The position numbers were made by a program, and so were the translations under genes. This document shows positions 1-13,100 of a stretch of DNA of 64,000 nt, one piece after another. This DNA is from Paragonimus westermani (taxonomy: Eukaryota; Platyhelminthes; Trematoda; Plagiorchiida; Troglotrematidae), in NCBI GenBank assembly GCA_008508345.1, contig QNGE01003485.1:19124-83123 (forward strand), given 5' to 3'. The notes under the pieces were generated by a model. It was not told where the DNA came from. It worked only from the letters and a program-made list of their open reading frames with translations, and made no database searches. Numbering within the stretch: position 1 is the stretch's first letter; each line of letters starts with the position of its first letter.

Positions 1-3000
1 AATTATTGGTCACTCTGAAACCTAAAGTGCAGAAAGTTTCTGATGCTGTGGAAAAATCACATCTTGTGGTTCACATGGGCGGTTGTGAATAGCAGACGTA
101 CCAACTCCATAGTAATTAGTAACTACAGTCACAGAACTCGTAAGCGGTTTCTATTAAAATAAGTCAATTAAATACAGATCTATTTGAGAGGAAAATTATT
201 TCTAGATGTCAAATGCTGATGTGAGCCTTGATTTGAGTTATCTTACTTATTCCAGAGTTAAAAATATCACAAACAGTCTGTACAAGCCATTCTGGCTTAA
301 ACAATCAAATATCACTAACCACGATTCGGTCTAGAGCGATCATTCGTAGTTACTCTTCTCACAAACGCTCATACACTTAAAACTTCACCCGCCAAGAAAG
401 CTTGACTTTACAAATCATTAAGAATCGGTGCAACTAATAGGTTGTATTCAACGTTCACTTTGTTTCGCCACTTTGAGACTTTGGAGTGCATATTCACGAA
501 GATGGATAGATATGTACACGTTTGCAACACATGTGAACAAAAAAATCCACTAAATGTCATCTAGTGGCATGGGAGCACCCTGGCAGTTATTCTGGTTAAA
601 TATGCCGTCACAGTTCAGACAAGGCAACGTATTCCATCAATGTCGGATGATGGTTGGGATAAAATGACTATGGCGTGAATACCAACCAATTCTATTATTA
701 AACTGTCAAATACCGAATGAATTTACACAATTGTCAGTAGTTTGGATTGTAGAACCTTTGCTGCAAAAAAATAACATGACTTATCTGCTCTAGATTCGGT
801 CGTTCTAAAGATTAACATCATTCAGCGTAGTTGGAGAAAGTTTATTCTACCTACGGTGTGTAATTGGGACTATTGTATTATTACTGTCGGTATTGGTAAC
901 AGCCGTTTTTGGCTAACTGTGTGAGTACATACATGCCCAACTTATATAAGACTTGCAGTAGATCAGTACTCTCACATTCTGGTCGACGTTTCAGTTAACG
1001 TTTTAAAAATAATCACTGAAATCAAGTTTTGCTCTTGTCAGTAACCATCAGCAACACGTATGTTTGACCAAACTGAGTTATGAATTACGATGCACGTGAC
1101 TGAGAGGAGGCCGTTTGGACCACTAATAAACTGGTCCTTTATGCGCATCGCATCTGAACGTTCATTTGCGAACGTTTACAAACAAAGCTCTGACAAGGTC
1201 CAACGAGACAAAGACACGGAAAAAGGTATACCAATATAGTTCTATCTACTTGTGGCTGATGTTTTATGGTGTTCCGTTCATCTACTTCTCCTCGGTAACC
1301 AGAAAAAAAGTGTATAGGCTGAATATCAGCTTTTAAGTTGTTCAGGCTGTATGCCTCTCGGCTTGGATAATTTCTCAGACAAGAGAACATTATGAACGTT
1401 TCACATGAGAAAAAGCAATTCTCACCGCAGAATTTTTCAAAACAGTGCGCATGTGTGGTGATAGTACAACGTAATCAGCAGTAAGGCCTGCCAGTGCGTT
1501 ATCGAAATACTTGGGCACTGCACGCTGATAAGGCCACAGATTCTGCTATGTCGGCTTCCATGACTTGTACACGTTTTTGTGAATATCGACTTATTGGTTG
1601 TCACACTGCCTGTTTTTTGAAGTTATGCTAGAAGTGGTATTCAGGTGACCGAAATGAGTTCAACAGGTAAACAGTTCACTGGCAGATCTTGATTGCATAC
1701 ACTGTCATCGACTCAGAAGATAGGCATTTACGTTTAAATATTCTAAGGAAGATGACGTGGAATCGAAGGAAATAGAATGTCTGTTTTCAAATGTCGTGTT
1801 GTAGAACTGTAGTTTACTAAGTTGCAATAGACCTGGCGAGTTGTGATACCCAGAAATTAGCCACTACAGCACCGATTCCGGCAGAAAAAAGGATGATGGC
1901 GTGACTTAAACTCCGTTATGGAGCTTTTACCGCTAGCTGTTCAAGTATGCATCACGCGTGTGGTACTCACGGGAACATTGGATCGCCAGGACCAAACAGT
2001 TTATTTACACTTAAAACTCCATGTGACAAACACGATATGTTAAACGATTAATGAAGTCAATGAAGATATTGTTATTTTGATGTATACTCGTCACCCTTCT
2101 CAAATAAGGTACTCTCTCAACCTCGCATGTTGATCTGTGATCTTTATGATATATGGAAATCGAGACAATGGCCCGATACCATCGGATTCCAGTGACCAAG
2201 TCACTGGGGTGTGATTTGGTGACTAGTTGACTGTTAAGCTGATGTGGAGGGGACCCCAAGGTTTTGTCGCCTTCATAGATACGTGAAAATGGGAAGGCAC
2301 CAAAAGACTGTTTTTCAACATTTACTGATCTATGATTATACGACTTCACAGATTGAAAGATGGATTAACTAAAGTAACGTGATGCAAAGCTGTGGGGACC
2401 GTCCGGAACCCAAGCTCTGTGAAATTGACAGTCTAACGGTCAATCTGCACGTGTAGTATACGGAATTACAGCAAGATGCAACTCAAGGTTTTAATGTTCA
2501 CAAATAGACAACAGTAACTGTCAGTACAGACATTGGTAGATCAATCGACCTCTGAGGAATGACCAGCTGTAAACAAGTGATTCAAACAACTGAACAAAAA
2601 TTGCCTCGGGTCAGCGAGGACCTTCAGAGCTGCGGAAATTCACTTGACAAATAAGAACCGGCAAACGGCCCGTGAAGACGGACAACCAGCAAAGCTTGCC
2701 AACAACGGAAGCTTCTTTACTGGATATTATTTCTCGAACCAGTTTATTTTATTAGTGATAAAGAAGAATTTCTAGTTAAATGCGAATATATATTGGCCGT
2801 GCTGTCAGGCATAGCCAAGGAGAACAGGGTATCACCTAATAGTCATTAGAGAATCGCTGACTACCGATTAGAGATAGTCGTGAAGTCTACTTATCTGGAT
2901 AGGTATCTGAGGTTTTGAAGAAATTCACAAGATCAATAGCTGGATAGCTGAGCTCCAGGTTATGTCTGCCTATATCTGCAATCTATGTCGCTAACACCAA

Positions 3001-5330
3001 CCTTCTGCTCGTAGGAAAGTAGCACAGTGCTTCAGTAAACGCAGTAGACGACTGTGAAACCTGGCCAGTTCTTAAGAATGCTATTCAAAGACTGTTTCCG
3101 ATCTCTGTTTTCTTTTTTACTGTGTGGATGGAACATCGCTTAAACAACGGGACAAACAACCAGCGCGTCTTAGGATTAGTCAGTCGCGCTATACAAGCTT
3201 CGCTGACATTGGTGATTTTGCGAGTGACAGTTCAGTGCAATTTGTGTTGCATCTTTTCCATACTGCATGAGTGGCAGCTCAGAGGTCAGTGTATGACGTA
3301 AGTTTGAGAGATGAATACTGCCACTTCAAGGCTTGGCTCTGCAGAGCGTCAGCAGCCTGCTCTATCGGGTGTGCAATATGAGACCTGTCGTAACCATCAT
3401 CAACGGCGGCAAATTATCAGAAGTTTGTGCTGCCATTTAACTATCACGAAACCGTACAGAAAAGAGCAGACCACAGTTACAGAGAATGCAAGAGAGAAGA
3501 GGAGACTTATTCACCAACGTCAATTATTTCTAAGCCCAAAACGTTGCAAACAAATTGATTTACAGAGAGTATTTGACAGTACACCGACTAAAGCTACCGA
3601 TAAGCGACCACTAACCAAGACAACTGTGTGCTCACCATGCACCATAAATACCGTCAAAACCAAAGACTGGGATTTGTAATCAAAATTCCACATGCTTTCC
3701 TATGCCACTTACGATCTGTCTTGCGAACGCTATGGGTTTCCAAAAATGTACCGTTCATCCACATCGATTTTTCTTTGGGTTAAAAACAACCACAGTGGAG
3801 GCTCAGATCTGTCAAGAAAAACCCGAATGTCAAGTCTCTGTCGGATTTAGTCTGGAGTGCACTTGGCATCTGGTCGGTTCTGAAAAGTTTCGGATGAATG
3901 ATTTTTTAATCATCACAATTAGCAGACGTTGTGTAACCAACTTATGTCAATCATTCGAAAATGTGAGTGATCTGCCGTAAAACTACAAAGCCAATTTAAG
4001 GTCGCGGTTCTTCTAGAGAAATCGACGTAGAAGGTGATAAATCAGGAAAACTTGTTGACTAGCTGTCTACCGGTTGGCAGCAAAATGTTTTTCACATAAA
4101 TGTAAACGGGCAGAATTTCTACCCATCGAAATCTGAAAGCTGCCGCCAAAATGTGTGCTGCTGATTTTGAAAATAAGTGTTTATTGAAAGTTACCCTAAC
4201 CTGTTAACAGCCTTCGAATTTTGTTATAGGGGAGATATTTTCCAGTGACGGAATGTGACAAAGACGAAACACACGCCTAGTGATTCATTTTGAAAAAGAC
4301 TGAATGGAAACTGTAGCAGACTGCAAAATGTGCGATGAATCGTAAACGGTGTTCACGTTATTTCGACCAAATATCTCAGTACATAGTATCGACAACTGTT
4401 ATCAACGGCAGCCGGACAAATATTGCGTCACTATGCCCCATTTCTGTGCGAACGATGGAGCTATCGATTTAGCAGGAAAAATTTAATACTCAGGATTTGT
4501 TGGAAGAGGTTCACCAGTGGAAGGTAACAGGCAGAAGCAAACAACCAGTGAGCAAAAACGTTTTTACATTCGCTGACTGTTTGTGTCAAGTCATTGTCTA
4601 TTTTAAGCCAAATGCGTTTATAGTTGATTCATAACACACAATTCATACAATCAGTATTAAGTGAATAGTGGGATTTTGCAGTTTCGTGATTTGTGAACTG
4701 TGTGGTATCTGGTAAATGTGAAAAGTTTGTCACTCAGCTATAGCAAACGCATATTGGTGAACGAAAGTTTGCCGTAACTACCTTGACAACAGTAAACTAC
4801 TCAGGTCAACCAGGGTACGAGGTCAGTGAGCTGTAGTACACGGTACACCAAGTGCACGGCTCCTGAGACAGCAGTTACAAACAAAAGTGAAATAAAACTT
4901 TTTAACAATCTGTAAAGTTTTCCAGGTTAAGGATTTCCTAGATATTTTAAGCGCTATTACCTACCCACACCAGGATTCGAACGAATGTTTTTAACTCCCC
5001 TTTACTTGGAAATAATCGATACTTGTCAATGTTCAGAGAGTGAATATCGGAAGAATCATACAACTCAGGTGACTCCTCTTTCTATTGGACTGACCCTTAA
5101 TTCATTGCAGATACTTCAAAAGGGACCTGATATTAGACAGAAAAATGCTGTCTACAACAACCAATCCATGATCACATTACTTCCCGTTACACAAAGCTGA
5201 AATCCCATTGGTTCAAGCCCTGAAACTTGAGGAGAATGAGCGGACTAGTGCGTGCGATCAGGGGAGCTCATAGTAGATCCTCTCTGATCAACATACAATA
5301 GAAGAATCTATCCAATTCTCTGATCGCTCT
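1..5330. other. gene-poor stretch, nothing recognised
   Basis: I see no gene, RNA or mobile element that I can support here. The longest open frames, such as 3311-3679 on the plus strand (122 codons, rich in Thr, Arg and Lys) and 2011-2349 on the minus strand (112 codons), are of the length expected by chance in AT-rich DNA this long. They show no family motif and no good splice context. A perfect 9-base Pol III B-box match lies on the minus strand near 4972-4982, but I found no A box at the right distance. Confidence 0.5.
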
Positions 5331-5335
5331 CGAAC

Positions 5336-5420
5336 CGGCTGAGTGGTTTAAAGCACAATAAGATTAGCACACGCGAGAGACAGATTGTGCTGCAGTTTCC
5401 CTGACTACCTGCCTAACCTA
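5336..5420 (+). repeat. possible tRNA-like SINE head (degenerate)
   Basis: The bases 5336-5346 fit the eukaryotic Pol III A-box consensus TRGYNNARNGG at 10 of 11 positions and sit in a tRNA-like context (GGCTGAGTGGTTTAAAGC). I do not find a matching B box 35-60 bases downstream, so this is at best an eroded tRNA-derived SINE head and may be chance. Confidence 0.2.
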
Positions 5421-5970
5421 CTTAAGTGAGTGACCAGTTGTGCATTCTCATCGGAATACTGTTTCCGTGCGGTGGCATGACTATGCGCTATTAGCTTTCG
5501 TAAACATATCAGTTTTCGGTTGCAAGCATTTTCGTTTTTAGTCTATAGACCATACAACAACTTATTTCCAAAATAACATAATACCAGTAACCGATAAGTG
5601 ACCACCTTTCTAACTCTGAGAAAAATTCACAAATCTAAAAAGAGCAAACAATGTATTACGCAAAATTAATCTGAACTGCTGTACAAGCCTCAACAGTTGA
5701 GAGGTTGGGGAAAACCAAGGAAACATCGTAAACGGCACTGAATATAGGTAGAAAATAAAACGCAAAACAGTTTCACAGGATGCAGAACAATGCACATCAG
5801 ATTTGTGTATTAACTCCAACTATCTTTAAGTAGGAAGGTGAAAAGCGTCAACAGCCAAAATCTTAAGAAATCATCTATCAACAAAGTTCTCGAGATTTGA
5901 CTAACTACGACGTTAAATTACTTCAAACTTTGTGCACACAGGCAGAAATAGGTGGATGATTAAATTTCTT

Positions 5971-6045
5971 TGGAGATGGACGCGTAGTCCAGTGGTTTAT
6001 TTTGCACTCAAGTAAACTTCAGGAGTTATGAACTTCAAAAAGGAA
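5971..6045 (+). repeat. tRNA-derived SINE relic
   Basis: The A-box consensus TRGYNNARNGG is matched at all 11 positions at 5985-5995 (TAGTCCAGTGG), followed by GTTTA as in many tRNAs. About 40 bases further on, AGGAGTTATGAACTTC stands where a B box (GGTTCGANTCC) would be, but it is degraded. The spacing and context suggest the head of an old tRNA-derived SINE. No other part of the element can be delimited. It is not closely similar to the ribozyme-bearing family at 18.9 and 38 kb. Confidence 0.3.
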
Positions 6046-8920
6046 CAGTAAGTTGTTTAGAGCTTACAGCTAATGTATTGGCTTGTCCGGGTTGAAGTTT
6101 GACCAGTTATTCTTAGCGCTTTTATCAATGACTCCGTGTAGGGCATGTCTAGCACACACCTAGATGCTGAACCACAGTTTTCCAAGTCAGATACCCGTAA
6201 GTCTCAAATGAAAAAACTGGCAGATCTATTCATTCCAGATGTTGACGCATTAATCACCGTTATAACAAACCTAAACGAATCTGATAAAAAATCTCTGTGT
6301 CCCATTTGTAGAATTGTTGTGTGACGTTAACAGAACGGTCTTCTCTTCGGGAGATGACAAAGAAGCAAAATAAAGAGCATATATTAGCAAACACAGCTTG
6401 ACGTACGAAGTTTATCAAGGGAACACGACTTATCCTGTTCCCAGAAGTTGCCGTATTGTGCTAAATTACAAGTGTGCTCTTTGTCTGCAAGACGCACATG
6501 CCAAGGTATTAATTGTTCGAGCTTAGATACAGTGATTCCATGAGCTCGTAGGTTGTTACAGAAGGAAAAAAGATTTTTATTCGTGCGTCCCTGGCTTTGT
6601 GTTGGTCGGTCAAAAATTGTGTTGGACGGTTTATAGGTGTAGAGAAAAAGGGAATGGGACTTAACAAAAGATTCATTTAACTAACCATTTTAGCGATGAA
6701 CACTGAAATAAGCTGAATCAGAATTACAATAAATCTGCGAATTTAACGATATGTGGAACTGGACTGGAATGATGGTTTGGAAACTTGTAGACCAATTTGA
6801 CTTTTACGTATGTGTCTATCACGCAATGTTCCCAAACTCTCAACCGATTCAGCCGTGACCACAAAGTTGGGCAATGTGTTTCAATATGAACAGGTTCTAA
6901 TTACGAAGCAGCTGTACCTGCAGAGCAACCCGTCTGTTCCATTAATAAGCTTTACCGAGACCGTTTGAACGTTCATCCTTATCTACTGGGAGATATGCCA
7001 ATAGATAACTCGGAGTATGGGTATTATGTAAGAGCGAATTACGCCTCCCTGTGGTGCACGTAATTCATTGAGATTTGACCTAATTCTGTCAATCTTTCTG
7101 GACACATAATTCTTCCAATGGCCCTTTTCTGAACACTACCAATAGGTGTCACACAGGTAAGGATAACAGATCTGTATATTCATTTCCATATGTAGACGGA
7201 ATATGAGGACGAACACAGTGGAAAACACTTCAAGGTAGAAAGTTTCACAAATTCTTTCTAGGAGGTTCAGGGTTATATATGCCTCTTTAGTCATGGTGCC
7301 ACAGTTTGCAGACAAACTCAAACTGTATATCACTGTTTTCTAGGTTCCGTTCGTAAGCTGACACCAACAGCTTTGTGTCGCCAAGGTATGAGTCAGTACA
7401 ATTTTGATGGCGAACGTGCATGACTCGATATTGGACGGAAACCATTTTCCATGGGCCATTAGTTTAAGCAGTTCAGACCACTTTGTAAGGTTATCACATC
7501 TTTCAGGTCAACAAAAAATAACTCTCACCCTTCACCGTTATCTTGAAGTTAGGACTTGCCTCTACCATCATGGTTAAGCATCAGTGTCACTCACTGGTAG
7601 GTTGAGGTTAATTTGAATGGTGAAGGCAATGAGTTTCAAGGCAATGAAATGTCCAATAACATACAGCTGAAGGTGTACACTTTCAACTGACTCGAGCAAC
7701 CAGAAATTCAGGTTCACTAATAATGTAAACCAGCTGAAAACGTAGACCGCGGTCAGTGTACTAACTGAGATCCCCAACTAATAATTGACATTTCAGGGCT
7801 GTTGCAAAATTGAAATCAATTTTGTGACATGAAACGGAAAATTCACAAAAATAAAAATGTATTACATAGGTTAACTCACGAGTTCTGACGGGCGTGCTAA
7901 TTCAGTTGGTGTGAGACTGTTTGGAGAACAGCAGTCATCAACAGTTTGTGTGGCTGCATTCAGTTTTGTATGTTGAATTGACCTCAAAGTTGCACACGCG
8001 GTGCTGCGACGGGATAGAGAAGCGTAGAATTATAGTGTCTAAATTTCGTGATCACGATCAATTTGTGATCATGGTTGAACAATAACTGACTGCCAAAATT
8101 GTCTGTTTGCAGTTGTTGCATTCACGAAAAAAATGAGGACAGTAATGGTGATTTACAAGTGAACTAATTGGCGAAAGGCACGAACGGAAAAAAAGTATAC
8201 CTGAACTGAGCCAATATGTTCACTGTTCTGTTGTTTCTTAGTATCAGATTGAAGTGCTCTCACTTAACGACCTAACATATTCCTAAGGTTGTCAGCGGAT
8301 CTTCCTCACTTGATGGGTATGACTTTCAGATCATCTTCTATACATAGGATAGCTAAAACGATCTCGTGTACGGCTGCGCACGGTGTATTGCCCACTGGTT
8401 GCATTCACATATCAAGAATGAGAGACATCACTCACCGGGGCCTAAATTTTTCACAAACGATTTACTTAACGCAACATCTTCCTCTGCTACACGCTTCGAG
8501 GAAACAATGCGAGCTAGACCATTTTCGTACGTTCCGAATCATACTAGATGACAACCACATCAAGAGCAAATTTGTTCAGGATGCATTCTCACCAACGAGG
8601 TTGACGTGATCGGCAGACTCAAGACCACAGTCCACTTGAACACAATGTTCTCAGCAAAATGGGATGGAACCATTTACACTAGACAACATACTTCCCAAAA
8701 TACGGATCGGAAGACAACGGAGTACATAGGAGACAAACAAAACTAGGCTCCACACACCATTATTATAGACCGAAAGTAAATAGGAGAACATACTGACTCG
8801 CAAATTATTCGGTCAAACCTGATATCGTTTGCCGTCCTGAAAAGCAGTGAAAGGAATCCTGGGAACCAACTGCGGTACTATTCAGCTGTTTCTTGTCAAT
8901 TAGCCGTCAATCAGTCTAGA
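6046..8920. other. gene-poor stretch, nothing recognised
   Basis: No supported gene. The 106-codon plus frame at 8289-8609 lies directly upstream of the LINE relic and could be part of its pre-reverse-transcriptase region, but it has no recognisable motif. Other open frames are short and lack features. Confidence 0.4.
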
Positions 8921-8929
8921 GCCAGACCA

Positions 8930-10110
8930 TTCTCATTTCGATCTCCAAGAGCAAATGAGAGGATGCGCAGAGAACTACCGAACAGCGCTGTCCTGATATG
9001 CCTCCGGAGTAATTAAAAATCTACTAGATGACACTGTCCAAGAAGTTAGCAGGCCTCAAACTTACTACAAAGGTACAGTGTGGTTTCCGTGAGGTGTCTT
9101 CATGATTCACAAATCTGCGACCTGCTCATACCGATTCAGCACTAATCGCAGATGTAGTATATCCTGGTTTCTTCAAAGCTTTCTACTGAGTAGATCACTC
9201 CACTCCTCTACGAAAACTCGAAGGTTTGGTCTCGCTTTACACCTATTCAGATGACCTACTGAACATATGCTTAACGTGAGAGAGTGTGCAGTCATTGGGG
9301 AAGTTTCAAACCAAAGGCAATGTAACACAAAGATTGGTATTAAGACTTCCGTTTTTCTTTCGTTTCATTGCTGAACTATAAAATCTTTTCGAATGAAGAT
9401 GTCACTGTAGGCTGAGGAAACACAATTCTGAGGATCTATAGAGAATTCAGATAGTGTCGAAACTACAAAGCAATTCGAATTCTTCAAGCGTGTCTAAAAA
9501 GTAACTTGGGGTTTAACGCCAACAAATGCGGTTATGCAAATTCATCGATAACATTGTGCTGATTAATTGACGAGATTAGACAGGTCATATCAGCATACAA
9601 ATGAGACTCGGTGACCCAGGTGACCTACAGCAAAAGTCTGCCTAAAAAATATACAGCCATGCCTGGAACACACAAATGACAATAAACCACCCGTGAAGAA
9701 ATCATAGCAACTTTCATCGGCACTCTTTTCTATGCATCAAACTATCCACGCATCGAACTGATCTGAGTTCTTTTTCGTGAACAAATTCTTAACTCAATGA
9801 ATGCGCTCAAAGACGGTTCGTAAACAGAAATCTTGAGTTTATCAGAGTCTTCTAATCAGATGGACTACCGATCTTAGAGTAATCCTCGATACACTACGAA
9901 TACCTCTCAGGAAACCTAATCATCACTCACAGAGTAATCCGCATCCGAAGTTAATCACCTATACATCTCATTCCATTGAACAAGAAAGAAATCCTGGAAG
10001 ATCACTCGTTGACAGCAGACTATGGAATGGGTAGAGCGGCATGTTGACGGAAGTGCTTTACGGACAAGATATGTTTACGATGGAATACGCCGAAAAACAC
10101 AATTGCTATA
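8930..10110 (+). pseudogene. decayed non-LTR retrotransposon (CR1-like LINE) reverse transcriptase
   Basis: Read in one plus frame from about 9067, the translation gives QCGFRE (the usual Q-x-GFR motif), then DVVYPGFFKAFY and VDHSTPLRKLEGL. These match the LINE pattern in which motif A normally reads (V/L)DFSKAFD-x-V-x-H followed by L-x-KL. The catalytic Asp of motif A is replaced by Gly, and in-frame TGA codons occur at 9103 and 9187. Further on, with frameshifts, LGFNANKC (about 9510-9535) resembles the W-x-L-x-FN-x-x-KC segment that follows the active site. A segment containing LWNGW near 10020 recalls the end of such ORFs. Known for the family: this ORF supplies reverse transcriptase for target-primed integration. 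This copy is clearly dead. Clade assignment to CR1 is an impression, and the ends of the element are not visible. Confidence 0.65.
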
Positions 10111-13100
10111 ACTAAATCTATGTGCCTACCAGTTGTCAGAAGGCAGCACCATCTTCGGGTTTGTCTTTGCTGTTCCTAAGCAAATCTTCCGTGAAGGTTG
10201 TACTAGCGTAGGACTCACAAACGCGCCAGTTGAACGGAGCTTCCGGACGACTTTAATCGGGTGCTCTTATTTTGTTCTTCGTTATGTTTGTAGTTTTCCA
10301 AACTTATCTGAAGTTGCAGATGAACACATACTCACGAACACTTTGGTCCCATTTTGGCTAGTTATTACTGTGACAAGATCCTCAAAAGACAGAAACACTG
10401 GCGACACAAATGTAGAAAATCCCAGTTGACGATTAGCTATGACTAACAAAACAATGTTACCAAATTGGTGGAGAGGATACTGATTCCAAAAAGCGGGTAA
10501 GCATCTATTTTTAGACAAGTCATTAAATGTGTTTTGTTCCCAGGACAACCCACTTTTGACCGCTGTTACCCCAATCCACCTTCCTGAACAGCATCCTACC
10601 TATTGCGTTCATACTTTTCTCGTGTTCATCACGATTGATTATACATGATGAATTGTAATTTGTTACTTCACAATTTTGGACACAGCAGGTATTTTCACGG
10701 ATTTTTGCCGTGCTGTTGTATCTTGGAATCTGTTGGATTTCCGCTACACTGCTATAACGGATCGACGTGTAACTCTTCCCGATGAGTGTGAAGATTGTCA
10801 GTTTCACCCCAGAGACTAGACTGTGTTGTTTTAACCTATAGGAAAGTGTGACTTTTCTATCTGTTAAATAAATGAAAAATGGTTATACTTAATTTGCTAG
10901 CCGTCTGAGGGCATCGTAATGCACAAACAATTGATGGATCTTCAGTCTGACCGTCACCAAAAGGTTTGTGAGAATTAACAGTCTAGGCTTGAGGCTGTTT
11001 CTTGACACACTTCAGTTTCATTGATGAGTGATTGTACACTTGCTGTTAGTCAGCATGTCTCTACTTGTGGGGCCTCTCAGCTGTGGTTACTTGTTTAGAA
11101 ACGGAGCCGGTTCACAGCGGAAATCACAAACACAGTTACAATAGATCATTTTCGTCTCACAACGGGTATAACTGCTAAAACTCGATAGTAGAGAAGATTT
11201 GACTAGTCTGGACAATACTGAAACAACCGAACGACTGCACATCGATCTGTCTGTCGAAACAATCTTCTCTTGCAACCTCCAGGTAGCAAGCATTCGTTCG
11301 ATACGATATCAAAGAATGGGAAGTAATATGGAAAACAACACAACAGAAAAAGCACACGAACCGAATATCGATTGATGCCAAACCAAAAAATTGTCAAAAC
11401 AAATTCAAGTCGACTGGATAACTGTCGATTTCGGGGACGGCACAGTGTGGGGACATCTGCTGTCAAGACTCTGCTAACTGTTACATCACTGGGACATTCC
11501 ATTCAATCTTCCATTTTCGCTGATCGTAGCCGATGGGTGGTTGTTCGTGTGTGTGGATTAGCCATGTGGTTGAACAGCAGTTCTGAGGACATTCGGACAC
11601 GGAGACACACTGGTGTGCACCTCACAAATAAGCCGACACTTATTTTGGGCTGGTAGTACGATTTGCTAATTGGATGACACGGTTCGGGCGCCATACAGCA
11701 GGAACGAAACAAAACAGGACAGCACACAGCGTGATATGAAGAACACACAATTGCCAACTTGATACCAGAGCCGCCAATAATTTTGGCACACGCAAAGGCG
11801 TAATCGGGACTAGTAATCGAATTGGATCGATCTGATGGCGAGTTGCACATGCGAAACAGTTATAAGACAGCAAGAAATACACGCGTGTGAACAGTGTGAT
11901 AAACGTATCGCCTGTGTGCTTGATCCTGGGAACAAGTCTTGTAGATGAGACATAACACACTAGTCCCAGTCAGAGGGTAACATGGGATTCGGTCGTGTAT
12001 TGTCTGTTGGATAGACACAATTTCGTGCTGATTATGATCGTGTGGGTGCAACTGCTTATTGTTGCAAACTTCAACATTGTAGTTAATAAGCAAGAACTCT
12101 TCTATCCGTTCTGTTAAGATGATGTTGAAAAAGGCTATCTTTCAACCAGGAAGGCTTCTAACACGAACCCAGAAATTTCTGTCCGTTTATCGGACTTAGA
12201 AGCATTGTTCATAACTAGTGGGTAAAAAAACGTTATATTTTATGTGGTGAGTTTATACTTCGGGGATGTAAGGTAAAACGGTTTTGCACCACTCGGAACG
12301 AGGTTATTCGAAATGTGTGAGCACACAGTCTCCTTAAGACTTCTGTGTGATAATGTAGCCTATTTAGGTTGTTTCAGGGCATAACCATAATTTTTGGTAC
12401 CTACCGATCGTGTTTTTGTTCAATTTATGGCATTTTTAGCATTCAGTTATTCCGTTCATCTCACTTACATGTGATCCAGACACCTTGTTTTCGGCTTTCA
12501 TTTTCTTCATTCATACTTCAAAGCAGCTACTGATCTCAGTTTACATTGTTAGAAGACCTGTTGACTGTATACCAGCACAGCCTATGAGTCCATATCTCAT
12601 AAGAAAGTATCTGCGTCGTTGTCGATATATGCTTCTGGATAAATCAGTCCACAAACAAACGGAACACATTTTCTGTGTGTGCTATCCTACTAAGCGAGCG
12701 TAATACATAGATACTTTTGGGAAAATATGATCCGAAAATGTTACTAGAAGGTAATCATACGCTCCAAACTGTACACGACCCATTCCGACGGCAAGTAGTA
12801 AGAAGTCAAGAGTAACTATCATTAAAGGCCACGTTAGGAGGCTGACGGTTTACGATAAACCGAGCACGATTACACTGAAAAAAGTTACTGATAATGAACA
12901 TGCTTCATTTGTTCGACAGAAGTGATGGAATGTCCTGAAAGACATTGATCGAAAGTTAAACGTAGCATAAAATCTAGATAGGGTTTTTTACTATCTGCAC
13001 AGATAAAACTAGAAAATATAAATATTCTATCTATCGGATCATGAACCGGTTCAGAAACATTTAGACAGAACAAGATCTTACCTCCTAATTATCTCACATG

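Noticed and set aside
11087..12093. Cluster of overlapping minus ORFs as a gene or element
   Set aside because: They overlap in different frames, have no motif, and likely stay open because this kilobase is less AT-rich.
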